Below, in pieces: positions 50,372-59,660 of a DNA stretch of 64,000 bases (its first letter is position 1; every line of letters starts with the position of its first letter). Origin of the DNA: Pontibacter russatus. Lineage in GTDB: Bacteria; Bacteroidota; Bacteroidia; Cytophagales; Hymenobacteraceae. The notes under the pieces were generated by a model that saw nothing but the letters and a program-made list of their open reading frames with translations, was not told the DNA's origin and did not search any database. The stretch is taken from the NCBI RefSeq assembly GCF_009931655.1, contig NZ_CP047984.1, positions 992,001 to 1,056,000 of the forward strand, written 5' to 3'. A program made the translations under genes and the position numbers.

Positions 50372-51328
50372 ATGCAGGCTAACAGCAATCTGAAGGCGAT
50401 AGCACTGGGCTCCGCAGCCTGTGTCTTTTTCAGCTCCACCTATATCCTCAACAGTTTTCTCTCGTCGAGGGGAGGGCACTGGGCCTGGACGACCGGACTG
50501 CGCACCACGTTCCTGGTGCTGCTGCTCCTGGCTGTGCTGGCGGCGAAGGGGCAGCTTGGGCAGCTGTTGCGGGTGATGCGGCAGAACCTGCGGGTATGGC
50601 TTGTGTGGGGTGGCGTGGCTTTCGGCCTGTCATACATCTTCCTGACCTGTGCGGCCTCCTTCGGCCCCGGGTGGCTGGTGGCAGGCGTGTTCCAATTCAC
50701 GATAGTGGCCGGCATCCTCCTCTCGCCTTTTCTGTACAAAGACCACCGCGCGAAAGTACCGCTGCGGGCCCTGCTGCTCTCCCTGCTGATAATGGCGGGC
50801 ATTGCGTGTATGCAGTGGAGCCAGCGGAACGGCAGCTACACCCCGCACCAGCTGTGGTGGTGCATCGGGCTGGTGATGCTGGCGGCGTTTGCCTGGCCCC
50901 TCGCTAACCGGAAATTGCTGCTGCACGTGGAAGAGGAAGGCCATTCCCTCAGCGCCATGCAGCGCGTGGCCGGCACGGCTTTGGGCAGCCTCCCGGTACA
51001 ACTCATGCTGCTGCTGTATGGTTATTTTCAGGTTGGCCTGCCGGGGCAGGGGCAGCTCCTGACGGTGTTTCTTATCTCTTTGAGCTCCGGTGTGGTGGGC
51101 TGTATCCTGTTCTTCAAGGCCATGCACCTGGCCCGTTCCAGCGCTGCCTCGCTGGCGGCGGTGGAGGCCACGCAATCTATTGAGATACTGGTCACGGTAA
51201 TCGGGGAGGTACTGCTCTTGGGTGTCTCCTGGCCCAACTGGCTTGGCAACCTCGGTATGCTGCTTATCATCTGCGGGCTGGTGCTGTACACGGTGCCGTC
51301 GCGGCAAAAGGCGCTGCAGGTTACGTAA
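50372..51328 (+). CDS. EmrE-like (DMT superfamily) multidrug-efflux membrane protein
   Basis: Ten hydrophobic segments across 318 residues (e.g. LRTTFLVLLLLAVLAA, LWWCIGLVMLAAFAWPLANR, ILVTVIGEVLLLGVSWPNWL) fit the two-repeat DMT/EamA layout and, by length and style, the multidrug resistance efflux transporter family. The substrate is unknown. It probably forms an operon with the AraC-type regulator upstream. Confidence 0.88.
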   Translation: MQANSNLKAIALGSAACVFFSSTYILNSFLSSRGGHWAWTTGLRTTFLVLLLLAVLAAKGQLGQLLRVMRQNLRVWLVWGGVAFGLSYIFLTCAASFGPGWLVAGVFQFTIVAGILLSPFLYKDHRAKVPLRALLLSLLIMAGIACMQWSQRNGSYTPHQLWWCIGLVMLAAFAWPLANRKLLLHVEEEGHSLSAMQRVAGTALGSLPVQLMLLLYGYFQVGLPGQGQLLTVFLISLSSGVVGCILFFKAMHLARSSAASLAAVEATQSIEILVTVIGEVLLLGVSWPNWLGNLGMLLIICGLVLYTVPSRQKALQVT

Positions 51329-51350
51329 AGCTTATATAGCTGAACCCAGG

Positions 51351-52436
51351 CTACTTTAAATAAACGGTTTTCCCCGAAGCCGCTGACGCTTTGGCAGCCT
51401 CCAGAATTTCCACGGCCGTAACGTTGAGGGGCAGGCCATACAGGTCGTTCTTTTCAAGCGCCAACTGGCCGCTCACCACCGAAGCTAGGAAAGAAAACGG
51501 GTCGGTGTAAGGCGCAGGGCGCGGCTCCAGCATTATTGCCTTTTCCGGTGCCTTTTCTTCCAGCCGCTGGCGCACCGTTGTCGCGTCCACTGCAACGGCG
51601 TAACCGTCAGTCCCATATACTTCCATGTCCTTGCGGGAGAAGGGCCAGTTCCAGGAGGCCTGGATGACGCACTGGGCTTTGGGGTACTGCAGGACGATGG
51701 TGGCCTCGTCGTCCACTTGCTTATATATGGCGGGCTTGTTCTGGTGGGCTACCGCCGTGACGGAAACAGGTCTTACGCCCTCCATCAGCCAGGTCATCAG
51801 GTTGGCCCCATAGCATCCGAAATCCATCAGGGCTCCGGCCCCGTTTTTCATAGGGTCGGTCAGAATCTCCAGGAACTCATCGCTCACCCCAATTTCCTTC
51901 GGCCCCTGGTGCCCGTCGTTCACCATCACCTTCCGGACCTCCCCCAGCTTCCCCTCGTCCAGCAGCTTTTTCACGTGCTGGTTGCTGGCGTACCACGACG
52001 TCTCAAAGTTAGTCAGCACATGGATGTTGTTTTTCTGGGCGAGCGCCTGTATTTCTTTCGCATCAGCCAGGGTGGTGGCAAGCGGCTTCTCCACCATCAC
52101 ATGGATTTTCCGGGGCGCGCAGGCCCTGACCACCGCAACATGGTCGCTGATGGCGCCGAAGGCAGAGACGGCCTCGGGCTTTGCCTGGTCCAGCATCTTG
52201 CCAAGGTCATCGAAGAACAGCTTCTGGTCGAGTTTGTAGCGTTTGACATACCGGGCGGCTAGTTCCTGGTTGGGCTCATATATCCCTACCAGTACGATGT
52301 CCTTTTTGCCGGGCCTGTTGAATATCCAGTCTACGTGGCCGTGGCTCAGGCCCGCCACCGCCACCCTTACCGGCGACTGGGCAAAGGCGGGCGTAAGAAA
52401 TAACATGCCGAGAAGGCTGAAAAGGAGATAATGCAT
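51351..52436 (-). CDS. Gfo/Idh/MocA-family oxidoreductase, Sec-exported
   Basis: A Sec signal (MHYLLFSLLGMLFLTPAFAQ) precedes the Rossmann domain (VRVAVAGLSHGHVDWIFN), and the EKP motif is HVMVEKPLATTLADAKE. The C-terminal domain has GALMDFGCYGANLMTWL and VIQASWNWPFSRKDMEVYG. At 361 residues it is full length. It is divergent in sequence from the 44359-45459 enzyme, so probably a different sugar substrate. Confidence 0.92.
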   Translation of the reverse strand: MHYLLFSLLGMLFLTPAFAQSPVRVAVAGLSHGHVDWIFNRPGKKDIVLVGIYEPNQELAARYVKRYKLDQKLFFDDLGKMLDQAKPEAVSAFGAISDHVAVVRACAPRKIHVMVEKPLATTLADAKEIQALAQKNNIHVLTNFETSWYASNQHVKKLLDEGKLGEVRKVMVNDGHQGPKEIGVSDEFLEILTDPMKNGAGALMDFGCYGANLMTWLMEGVRPVSVTAVAHQNKPAIYKQVDDEATIVLQYPKAQCVIQASWNWPFSRKDMEVYGTDGYAVAVDATTVRQRLEEKAPEKAIMLEPRPAPYTDPFSFLASVVSGQLALEKNDLYGLPLNVTAVEILEAAKASAASGKTVYLK

Positions 52437-52842
52437 GTGCTGTCGTTTCGGGTTATACCATTAAAGCAAGGTACGCAGAGGCGCTTATACGCTGCTTCTC
52501 TCCACAAGGTATAAGATTTGCATGTATGTTAGTATCGAGGCAGCACCAGTTTATATATAAAATGCGTCAGAATGGAAGCAACCAGCAGGAAACCCGGTAA
52601 CACTATATACATAGCTGACGCACAGAGAGCCTGTTGCCGGAGAAGCGCGCTGTTTGGGCTTATAGGACGCAAACGAAATGCAACTTGCCATAAGTGATTC
52701 GGCGGGAAAGATAGATACCCCGTAGTTTGCGATGCTACCGGAAGGGTTTCTGCCCCTGCTTTTGAAAGATGGGAACGAGCCGCTGGAACGGGCGTTATAT
52801 ATACCTGCTCCATTTGCGCAATTGTTAAGTACCCGGGGCTTC
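52437..52842. other. Gap with no convincing gene
   Basis: The only sizeable frames lack codon structure or a family match. Short TATATA tracts are present at 52549 and 52797. I see no RNA gene or terminator. Confidence 0.5.
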
Positions 52843-53256
52843 TCAGTCCACGGAAAGGAGCCAGGCCTCCGCCTCGGCGTCTTCGTTAAACATCCTGACT
52901 TCGAACTCGTTGTCTATCTGCCGGACCAGGTTCTCGATGGTGATCATGGCAAAGATGCTGGAGGGCACCACCTGCGCCAGGTACCGCAGTCCGGCGGCCC
53001 GCATCTGGGGAGCCCACTCCTGCTCGGCCCACTCCAGGGCCATGTCCCAGGAGCCGACCACGTTTTTGTTGCTGTTGAGCAGCCTAGTGTAGGGCTTCTC
53101 CTTCATCATCTCCAGCAGTTTTGTGCCGCCTTCCTTCACCGTCTCCACCGACTGCACCCCGAACCACTGCGCATATATAAACGCGTTGCCTTCCATTCTC
53201 CTGGCAGTGAAAAACACATCGCCATATACCTTTTTTAACGTTACCTGCTCTTCCAT
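52843..53256 (-). CDS. Hypothetical protein (SpoIIAA/STAS-like fold possible)
   Basis: The 137-residue protein MEEQVTLKKVYGDVFFTARR continues FIYAQWFGVQSVETVKEGGT, YTRLLNSNKNVVGSWDMALE, WAEQEWAPQMRAAGLRYLAQ. This pattern (strand, long helix, Asn-Asp-x4-G-x-W) is common in a family of single-domain proteins of Hymenobacteraceae that resemble STAS folds. Function unknown. Confidence 0.8.
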   Translation of the reverse strand: MEEQVTLKKVYGDVFFTARRMEGNAFIYAQWFGVQSVETVKEGGTKLLEMMKEKPYTRLLNSNKNVVGSWDMALEWAEQEWAPQMRAAGLRYLAQVVPSSIFAMITIENLVRQIDNEFEVRMFNEDAEAEAWLLSVD

Positions 53257-53455
53257 TTTTCCGGCTATCCTAAAGCCTTTACGTGAAGCAGCACCATAAA
53301 GCTACTCCCTATATAGAGAAACGTGATTAAATAGTATTTGGCTGTGATTATATAGAAAATAAGTTTCATGCAAATGGTTTGGAGCTAGTAGCGGCTGTCT
53401 CTGAGAAAGGTATGGGAGTACGTAGTTTATTTCACAAGTAACGGTGCGAGCTACA

Positions 53456-53485
53456 AGCCTTATCCTATTCCATAACTTTTCACAA
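53456..53485 (-). repeat. Flanking repeat, inverted copy
   Basis: On the minus strand it reads AAAAGTTATGGAATAGGATA then AGGCT, the same motif as the copies at 53615 and 56408. The gap 53257-53733 has no gene. Confidence 0.7.
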
Positions 53486-53614
53486 ACGAAGATTATAGTC
53501 ATCAATTCTCGGTTTTAATGACAATGCAGGGTCATTTCTGGGATATTTTGATTGCTAGTGGTCGATTATCAACTTCTTTTTCTGAAAGCCTTTTAAACGC
53601 AGTTGATTTAAGGT

Positions 53615-53660
53615 CCTTTTCAGAAAAGATATGGAACAGGATAAGGCTCCAGCGTGGGTG
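53615..53660 (+). repeat. Flanking repeat, left direct copy
   Basis: CCTTTTCAGAAAAGATATGG, then AACAGGATAAGGCTCCAGC. It lies 75-120 bases before the HD/Hsp90-like gene and matches the copy downstream of it. Confidence 0.7.
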
Positions 53661-53733
53661 CTATATAATCAATTTTATATGTTGCAAATTCTAAATGTTT
53701 TAGTAAATTTAATTAAATGCTAAAATAAACATT

Positions 53734-56184
53734 ATGACCGCTACAATTTCGGATTTATATCAAGAGGAAGTCAGACTAAGACTAAATAATAGTACAATAT
53801 ACTTGAAACTTGTTGAAAATTGCCAAACTGGCAGGGACAATGGATGTCAAGGCTTGCTTAATCTTGTCCATGAAGCGGTACATTATTGTTACCACCGCAG
53901 TAAACTTGTACTAAAGTATATGGGTGAGTTTACTTTACATGATGGAGAACATCTGTTTAGGGTACTTCGACTGATGGGGGCATTACTCCCAGACGAAACC
54001 TTAAATAAACTTTCTAATCCTGAGCTAGCATTATTAATCTTAACCGCATTTTTTCATGATATAGGTATGTCTCCGTCTGAACAGGATGTTAGAAGTTGGC
54101 TTAAGATATGGAATAATGAGCTTCCAACAGCACAAGAACTAGAGGAGCACGAGAAGTATGTACGGTTTAGAAATGGAAAGCTTATACAAGTAAATGATAT
54201 AAATTATCTAAAGTCACAAGGGAAACATGCACAAGCTGAACTAGTAGAAAAATACTTAATAAGTGAGTATATAAGAATCACCCACGCCAACCGTGTTATA
54301 GAAATTTTGGAGAAAGAATGGCTATATAAAATTAGATACAAAGATATTGATCTAACTACTGAACTGGCCTTGTTATGCAAAAGTCATAACGAAGATGCAA
54401 TCAAATTACTTGATATAGATCATTCCATTGTTGCTGGTCAAGAAACCTTTATTTGTCTTCCTTTTATTGGAGTATTACTACGACTTGCTGATATCTTGGA
54501 TTTTGATGGTAATAGAACTCCTAAAGTTCTGTTTGCACATCTCGGTGTAAAAGATCCCGTTTCACTTATAGAATGGGCTAAACATAGATCAGTTGAAGCA
54601 TGGACAATTTCTGGTGAAAAGATAGCATATAATGCTACTTGTAATCACCCTGCCATTGAAGCTTCAATAAGGAAATTCTGCGATTATATTGATTATGAAT
54701 TATCAGCCTGTACAGGTGTTTTAAACAACCTTCATGATTCAGTGCGAAATCCTTTCCCCAGTTATTATCGCATACCCTTACCGAGCAATGTAGAACGTTC
54801 AAAAATCAACGCGAAAAAAGATATTGCTGGTAATCCAATTTATTTGTATCGCGATACAAAATTCACGCTTAATAAGGAGCAAATAATTGACATATTAATG
54901 GGTACTAAACTCTATGGGCAGCCTAGTGTTGCTCTAAGGGAATTGATCCAAAATTCAGTAGATGCATGCAAGCTTCGCCAAAAGATGGAAGAAAGCTGGG
55001 ACAATACTGGTTATATTCCGAAGATTTCAATTAAGTTTTATAAGGAGGGTAATAATACTTTTTTAGAAGTAGATGATAATGGAGTAGGTATGGACCAAGA
55101 TATTATAGATAAGTTTTACTCAAAGGTTGGTACCTCATATTATACATCAAGTGACTTTTTGGACCTAAAATCCAGTCTTAAGTCCTCTTTCATTCCTACT
55201 TCTCGATTTGGTATTGGTATATTATCTTGCTTTATGATTACGGACAGTATTGAAGTAGAGACCAAGAGACTTTACGAAGCTCATAGTTCAGGTGTACCAT
55301 TATCAGTTACAGTTGTAGGCCAAGAAAGCATTTTCTATATTAAAAACGGTTCAAGAAGGCATCCCGGAACTTCTACAAAGTTGCAACTAAGACAAAATAA
55401 CCCTTGGGCACATTCACCATCTGGACAGATCTTAAACTTTATTATTCAAACAGTTCCGTTCCCACCATTTGATTTACATATAACTTGCTTTGACAAAAGT
55501 TACGTTCACACTGTTCAGTCTCCTAAAGAAATCAAGTTTGATAGCCACCAAGATATGAATTGGTTGCAGAATGATGAAAAAATTAGAGATTTTAGATTAG
55601 AATTTGATGGAGAGGAAGGAATAACTGGTGCATGTATTGTTGCAATTCTTGAAGAGAATGAAATGCCAGTCGCAAGTCTGAGCTCCACATCCAAAGAAAT
55701 TAAAGTTGAGGATGAGCAGTTCCTACTCAAAACTCATTGGAATGTAGAGGTCAATCGTATTTCAAAGAAAGTTCAGACTATTGAATGGGATTCTGCACAA
55801 GGAAAAACGGCAGTAAAAGAACTACCAGTTTATTATCGAGAATCTAGATCAAAGTTATCCCTTCATGGGATAGAGATACCAATGTCTATCTTTTCTCATT
55901 GGATGGGACAAATTTATCTTCATGCAAAAGTTCATTGGCCAATTAGCGTATTGATAAATATAAATATTGGGGGAAACCGCGACATCAACCTCAATTCAGC
56001 TAGAACAGAAATATTAATTGATGAAAAATGGGTCGGCTTTGAGGAAAAGCTTATAGAACTAATTTTGATCGGTATAAGAAAATCTGTGGATCAAAACTAT
56101 TGGAGGAAGCTAAAAGTGGAATTAAATAATAACCAATTCAAAGCCAATCATCAGAAATTTTTAAATATCATGAATAGGATTTAG
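53734..56184 (+). CDS. HD-domain and Hsp90-like (GHKL) ATPase fusion protein
   Basis: The N-terminal ~320 residues carry HD-phosphohydrolase-like motifs: LHDGEHLFRVLR at about 69, FFHDIGMSP at about 110, and ADILDFDGNRTP at about 250. The following ~350 residues have Hsp90-type ATPase motifs: ALRELIQNSVDACKLRQ (about 402-418, the Asn box), EVDDNGVGMDQ (about 447) and RFGIGILSCFM (about 491-501). Such HD+Hsp90-like fusions occur in bacterial conflict systems. The gene is AT-rich, stands alone and is flanked by repeats, suggesting recent transfer. Confidence 0.82.
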   Translation: MTATISDLYQEEVRLRLNNSTIYLKLVENCQTGRDNGCQGLLNLVHEAVHYCYHRSKLVLKYMGEFTLHDGEHLFRVLRLMGALLPDETLNKLSNPELALLILTAFFHDIGMSPSEQDVRSWLKIWNNELPTAQELEEHEKYVRFRNGKLIQVNDINYLKSQGKHAQAELVEKYLISEYIRITHANRVIEILEKEWLYKIRYKDIDLTTELALLCKSHNEDAIKLLDIDHSIVAGQETFICLPFIGVLLRLADILDFDGNRTPKVLFAHLGVKDPVSLIEWAKHRSVEAWTISGEKIAYNATCNHPAIEASIRKFCDYIDYELSACTGVLNNLHDSVRNPFPSYYRIPLPSNVERSKINAKKDIAGNPIYLYRDTKFTLNKEQIIDILMGTKLYGQPSVALRELIQNSVDACKLRQKMEESWDNTGYIPKISIKFYKEGNNTFLEVDDNGVGMDQDIIDKFYSKVGTSYYTSSDFLDLKSSLKSSFIPTSRFGIGILSCFMITDSIEVETKRLYEAHSSGVPLSVTVVGQESIFYIKNGSRRHPGTSTKLQLRQNNPWAHSPSGQILNFIIQTVPFPPFDLHITCFDKSYVHTVQSPKEIKFDSHQDMNWLQNDEKIRDFRLEFDGEEGITGACIVAILEENEMPVASLSSTSKEIKVEDEQFLLKTHWNVEVNRISKKVQTIEWDSAQGKTAVKELPVYYRESRSKLSLHGIEIPMSIFSHWMGQIYLHAKVHWPISVLININIGGNRDINLNSARTEILIDEKWVGFEEKLIELILIGIRKSVDQNYWRKLKVELNNNQFKANHQKFLNIMNRI

Positions 56185-56407
56185 TGTTCTAATAGCTATA
56201 GTTTCACCCCCCTATTGTTCAGACTTTCCACACCAGCGCGATCTTATAGCTTATGTTATTTCATTATATCCTCAAAGTTTCTCCTCTTGTAAGAATAATG
56301 TTACGAGCTAAAAGCTCGCATCAGCAACGGCATATATAAAATATGTTATGCTGGAGAGAAAGAGCTGTTTTATATATTACCCAGTACTAAAAGCCACCCA
56401 ATTCCGG

Positions 56408-56455
56408 CCTTTTGTAAAAGAGTTATGGAACAGCATAAGGCTGGGAGCTAGTGCC
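56408..56455 (+). repeat. Flanking repeat, right direct copy
   Basis: CCTTTTGTAAAAGAGTTATG, then GAACAGCATAAGGCTGGGAG. It closes the AT-rich island about 220 bases after the HD/Hsp90-like gene. Confidence 0.7.
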
Positions 56456-56481
56456 AGCAGGATTATTATATTACAATAGCC

Positions 56482-57159
56482 TTACCCCATATCTACTTTC
56501 GGAGGCATAAGGCTTGCCAGATCATTTATGGTTACCTCCAGGTTGGCTTGCGCCTGCAAACGAAGCGAAAGTCCGTCCGGCTTCGGAACAAGGTCCTGCA
56601 CCGTCACTGCGGCTACGGCACCATTCAGTTTTAGCCCTTTCAGTTCAAGGCCCTGCGCCAGTTGGCTGTTCACTTTTTGCAGTTCTGCCGCGATGATGGC
56701 TTTCAGGTCAACCCTGGCCTTTTGGATGATCTGGCTGTAGGCCACTTTGTTCACCAGCACCTCCAGCGCCGTGTTGTAAAACCCACTGGAGGTAGCAGAC
56801 TCCACCGAAAACTGCTGCACATAGAGTTGCTGGGAGGCATTGTCGTAGGCCAGGGCAACCGAGGCGTAGAGCTCAACCTTATCCCGTTTTAGCACCGTAC
56901 GCAGAATGCTCAGCTGCACCCGCAGCAGCACGTTATATATGCCTCCGCTGCTCCCGGTTATCCCTACATCCAGCACGCGGGCATACGGGTTTTCCGGAGC
57001 ACCCCCTTCTGATTTTGGGATATATTCACCTACCAACTGCTGCTGCAGCACCCCCTCCAAGGCTGCATAAGTTACTGTGAAAGGAATATCCAATTGTACA
57101 GAGTTTTCCATAGGGTCAAGTTTAGGAAGCAGTTCGCAGGCAACAGCCTTTTCATCCAA
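56482..57159 (-). CDS. DUF4403-like protein
   Basis: The 225-residue protein has NSVQLDIPFTVTYAALEGVL, VLLRVQLSILRTVLKRDKVE, LYASVALAYDNASQQLYVQQ, and a C-terminal LSLRLQAQANLEVTI. This resembles DUF4403, a lipid-binding (SMP/BPI-like) domain of unknown role. No signal peptide is seen and the protein is shorter than most DUF4403 proteins, so it may be one repeat unit. Confidence 0.65.
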   Translation of the reverse strand: MDEKAVACELLPKLDPMENSVQLDIPFTVTYAALEGVLQQQLVGEYIPKSEGGAPENPYARVLDVGITGSSGGIYNVLLRVQLSILRTVLKRDKVELYASVALAYDNASQQLYVQQFSVESATSSGFYNTALEVLVNKVAYSQIIQKARVDLKAIIAAELQKVNSQLAQGLELKGLKLNGAVAAVTVQDLVPKPDGLSLRLQAQANLEVTINDLASLMPPKVDMG

Positions 57160-57457
57160 CGAATAAGGCAGGTGGCCGTCGGTGCTCCTGCTGTGCCTTC
57201 TGGTTAAAGCTGCTTAAAGATAAGCAATAGTATATATAACCAAGCAGAACAGCCGTCGCCTTTCGGCAACAGCCGTTTTATATATAAGATATATGGCTGC
57301 AAATGACACCTGATTCCGCGGTTGGAGTAGTACGAGGTGTCGCCTGAACTGCCACTGACTGATTTCACTGGTTCTGCAATAAGAGCGAAAGTCCGGCAGC
57401 CTGCAAAGCCGAGGTTTCCGCAGCGCTATGTCCCGGCGCTCCGCTAATTGTTGTGCG

Positions 57458-58519
57458 CTAAGGCTTCTTTGCCTTTCCCGGCGCCATTTCATTGTCGCCC
57501 AGCTCCTGGCCGAAATCAGGCATGCCCTCCGCAGTCCATTTCAGTACCCTGGCACGGGTGTGGCGGTTGGGGTCGTACAGCGGCTCGCCGTCGATGGCCT
57601 TATAGTCGCGGGCATGGTAGAGCATGATGTCGGTCTTGCCATCCTCAGCCACGGTAAAGCTGTTGTGCCCCGGGCCGAAGCGTTTGAGTTTTTCGTTGGA
57701 GTAAAAGACGGGCTCGGGCAGCTTGTGCCAGGAGGCAGGGTCGAGCAGGTCGGCATCCGCATCGGCCCAAAGCAAACCCAAAGCGTAGTTGGCGTCGGTG
57801 GCGCTGGCCGAGAAGGTGACAAACACTTTCCCGTTGCGGACAAGCACTGCCGGCGCCTCGTTCACATAATGCCCCTGTCTTTCCCACGCATGTTCGGGTA
57901 CCGAAATCACTACCTGTCTGTCGGCGAGGGTGGTCGGACTGGTCATTTCGGCGATATATAGGCCCGTGTTCACCTCCTTGTCGGATGCACGGTCTACCCA
58001 TATCATGTAGCGCTGCCCCTTGTGCTCGAACGTGGTGGCATCGAGGGTGAATTCATTCCTATCGCTCACGATCTCCCCTTCCTCTGTCCATTCGCCCTTG
58101 GTGGGGTCTTCTGAAGGGTTCGAAAGTGCGTATTTGCGTATCGCCCATTTATCCCCGGCCGATCCGGCTGCAAAGTAGATATACCATTTCCCGTCTATCC
58201 TGTGCAGTTCAGGCGCCCAGATGTGGTTGGCCATAGGCCCCTGCTTGTGCTTGCGCCATACCACCACCGGTTGCGCGTCTTTGATGCCATTGATGGTTTT
58301 GGACTTGCGGATCTCGATGCGGTCATATTCGGGCACCGTGGCGATAAAACAGTAGGTGCCGTCCTCCGCTTTCCACACATGCGGGTCCGCCCTTTGCAAG
58401 GCAATCGGGTTATCGAACTTGTGTTTTTTCAGCTTCTGCGCGTTGGCTGTCATTCCGCTAAAAATAAGCGTCAGCACAAGAAGGAGTTTTAAGATTCTTA
58501 TAGCGTTCATGTCATTCAT
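57458..58519 (-). CDS. Glycoside hydrolase family 43-like arabinofuranosidase/xylosidase
   Basis: From ATG 58519 (MNDMNAIRILKLLLVLTLIF) a signal peptide leads to a five-bladed propeller: ALQRADPHVWKAEDGTYCFI (catalytic-base-type Asp), NHIWAPELHRIDGKWYIYFA (the general acid is the Glu of APELH), and FTLDATTFEHKGQRYMIWVD. This is typical of exported GH43 enzymes acting on arabinan or xylan side chains. The upstream 90 codons of the frame add no signal and are left out. Confidence 0.9.
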   Translation of the reverse strand: MNDMNAIRILKLLLVLTLIFSGMTANAQKLKKHKFDNPIALQRADPHVWKAEDGTYCFIATVPEYDRIEIRKSKTINGIKDAQPVVVWRKHKQGPMANHIWAPELHRIDGKWYIYFAAGSAGDKWAIRKYALSNPSEDPTKGEWTEEGEIVSDRNEFTLDATTFEHKGQRYMIWVDRASDKEVNTGLYIAEMTSPTTLADRQVVISVPEHAWERQGHYVNEAPAVLVRNGKVFVTFSASATDANYALGLLWADADADLLDPASWHKLPEPVFYSNEKLKRFGPGHNSFTVAEDGKTDIMLYHARDYKAIDGEPLYDPNRHTRARVLKWTAEGMPDFGQELGDNEMAPGKAKKP

Positions 58520-58736
58520 ACTGGTGGTAAGTAAAAAAGCCTGCTGGGTTCTCGGCCTGATAAAATAAGTGTAAAAAACACTCTTATACAAAAAAACTGC
58601 GGGGCAAGGCGAAACCAGGATAGCGGAGGCAGTAGCAGAGCGGTTTAGCCTGTATAGGCTTAGGGGCACAAAGCGCATGGGGCATGCCCACAGACAGGGA
58701 CAGGATGAGACAGCAAGGCTACTGTATATATAACCA

Positions 58737-58776
58737 AACAGAACAGCCCTTGCCAAAAGGCAACGGCTGTTCTGTT
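58737..58776. repeat. Long hairpin downstream of the charged-protein gene
   Basis: AACAGAACAGCC / GGCTGTTCTGTT with inner TTGCC / GGCAA around AAAA gives a nearly continuous 17-bp stem, preceded by TATATATAACC. A diverged relative (AGCAGAACAGCCG) lies at 57242, also after TATATATAACC, so this is a small repeat family. It probably ends the 58800-59435 gene. Confidence 0.75.
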
Positions 58777-58799
58777 GATTCATCTAAAATCCGGCTGGC

Positions 58800-59435
58800 T
58801 TAAAAATCGCTGCGGAGCCGGTGCTTTGCACGCCAGTTGTCGTCGTAGTCGTCGCGGTCGCGGCTGAACCAGTCGCCGCCAGGTACGCCATAGCTGCCTT
58901 CGTGGTCGTTGTCTCTGCGGTAGCGGTGGGAGCTGCCGTAGTCGTTCCGGGAGGAAGGATAGCTGTCCTGCCGGCCCCTGTCGCTGCCGTAATCATCCAT
59001 GTTATAGGTACTGTACCCACCGGAGTTGCCATATCCCTCGCGGCTGCTGCTGTACTGACGGCCTCTGTCCCAGTCGTTGCTGTGCCTCTCGCGGTCTTCC
59101 CCATACACATTTCGGTTGCTGCTGAACCTGTCGCGGTCGCGGCTGAAATAATCAGAGTAATCCCGATCCCGGTCGCGGTCATTCCACTGGCTCGCGGCGT
59201 AATTTCCGTAGCCACGGCTTTCGCGCCTGCGATGCTCCTGGGTAGCGCCCGTGCTGCCCTCGTGGAAGGTGTGCGGTATGTGGTCGTTGCCCTGGAAGCC
59301 TCTCTCGCGGAGGTACTCCTGCTCAAACTGATCTGTCAGGTTTCTGGCAGCATGATAATGCTCGTCGTTCCTGCCGTAGCCCTCGTAGGGCCCGTAGAAG
59401 TCGCGGTTGTCCCAATTTCTCTCTCGTCTGTCCAT
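58800..59435 (-). CDS. Arg/Asp/Tyr/Gly-rich disordered protein
   Basis: The 211-residue protein is strongly charged and low-complexity: repeated RDRDRD, SRDRDR, YGSDRGRQ and GNSGGYS segments, an N-terminal MDRRERNWDNRDFYGPYEGY and a C-terminal GDWFSRDRDDYDDNW. No globular domain is recognised; it resembles intrinsically disordered stress-type proteins of Hymenobacteraceae. The opposite strand also stays open (58821-59477) but its Val/Ala-rich frame looks like a shadow. Confidence 0.75.
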   Translation of the reverse strand: MDRRERNWDNRDFYGPYEGYGRNDEHYHAARNLTDQFEQEYLRERGFQGNDHIPHTFHEGSTGATQEHRRRESRGYGNYAASQWNDRDRDRDYSDYFSRDRDRFSSNRNVYGEDRERHSNDWDRGRQYSSSREGYGNSGGYSTYNMDDYGSDRGRQDSYPSSRNDYGSSHRYRRDNDHEGSYGVPGGDWFSRDRDDYDDNWRAKHRLRSDF

Positions 59436-59529
59436 AGTTCTGATTTAGGTTTGGTTACAGTTTCACTTCCTTTATAAACGATTTTGAATTTTTCCGGTTT
59501 AGTTATGCCTGCATAGGAGGTGCTGCGAG

Positions 59530-59660
59530 CCCATATAGCCTGTTTTTTGGCAAATAGTTCCTCGTGCCTGCCCTGCTCCACGATGCAGCCCTGCATCAGG
59601 TCTTTCAGGCTCGCCTGTATCAGGCTTTCGCACTCGGTGTGCAAGTTGGAGGTGGCTTTT
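59530..59660 (-). pseudogene. Fragment of an ABC-exporter gene with an internal deletion
   Basis: The reading TECESLIQASLKDLMQGC then IVEQGRHEELFAKKQ copies the ABC exporter's end (60927-62675) but lacks about 24 residues (RTTFVIAHRLST through QGR). In the intact gene the deleted block is bounded by two copies of GCGGCCCTG, and the fragment has one GCAGCCCTG there, so recombination between the 9-bp repeats explains the loss. Confidence 0.75.

Noticed and set aside
52529-52813. 94-residue minus-strand frame
   Set aside because: No family match, unusual composition, and its end has only a short hydrophobic stretch; treated as noise.
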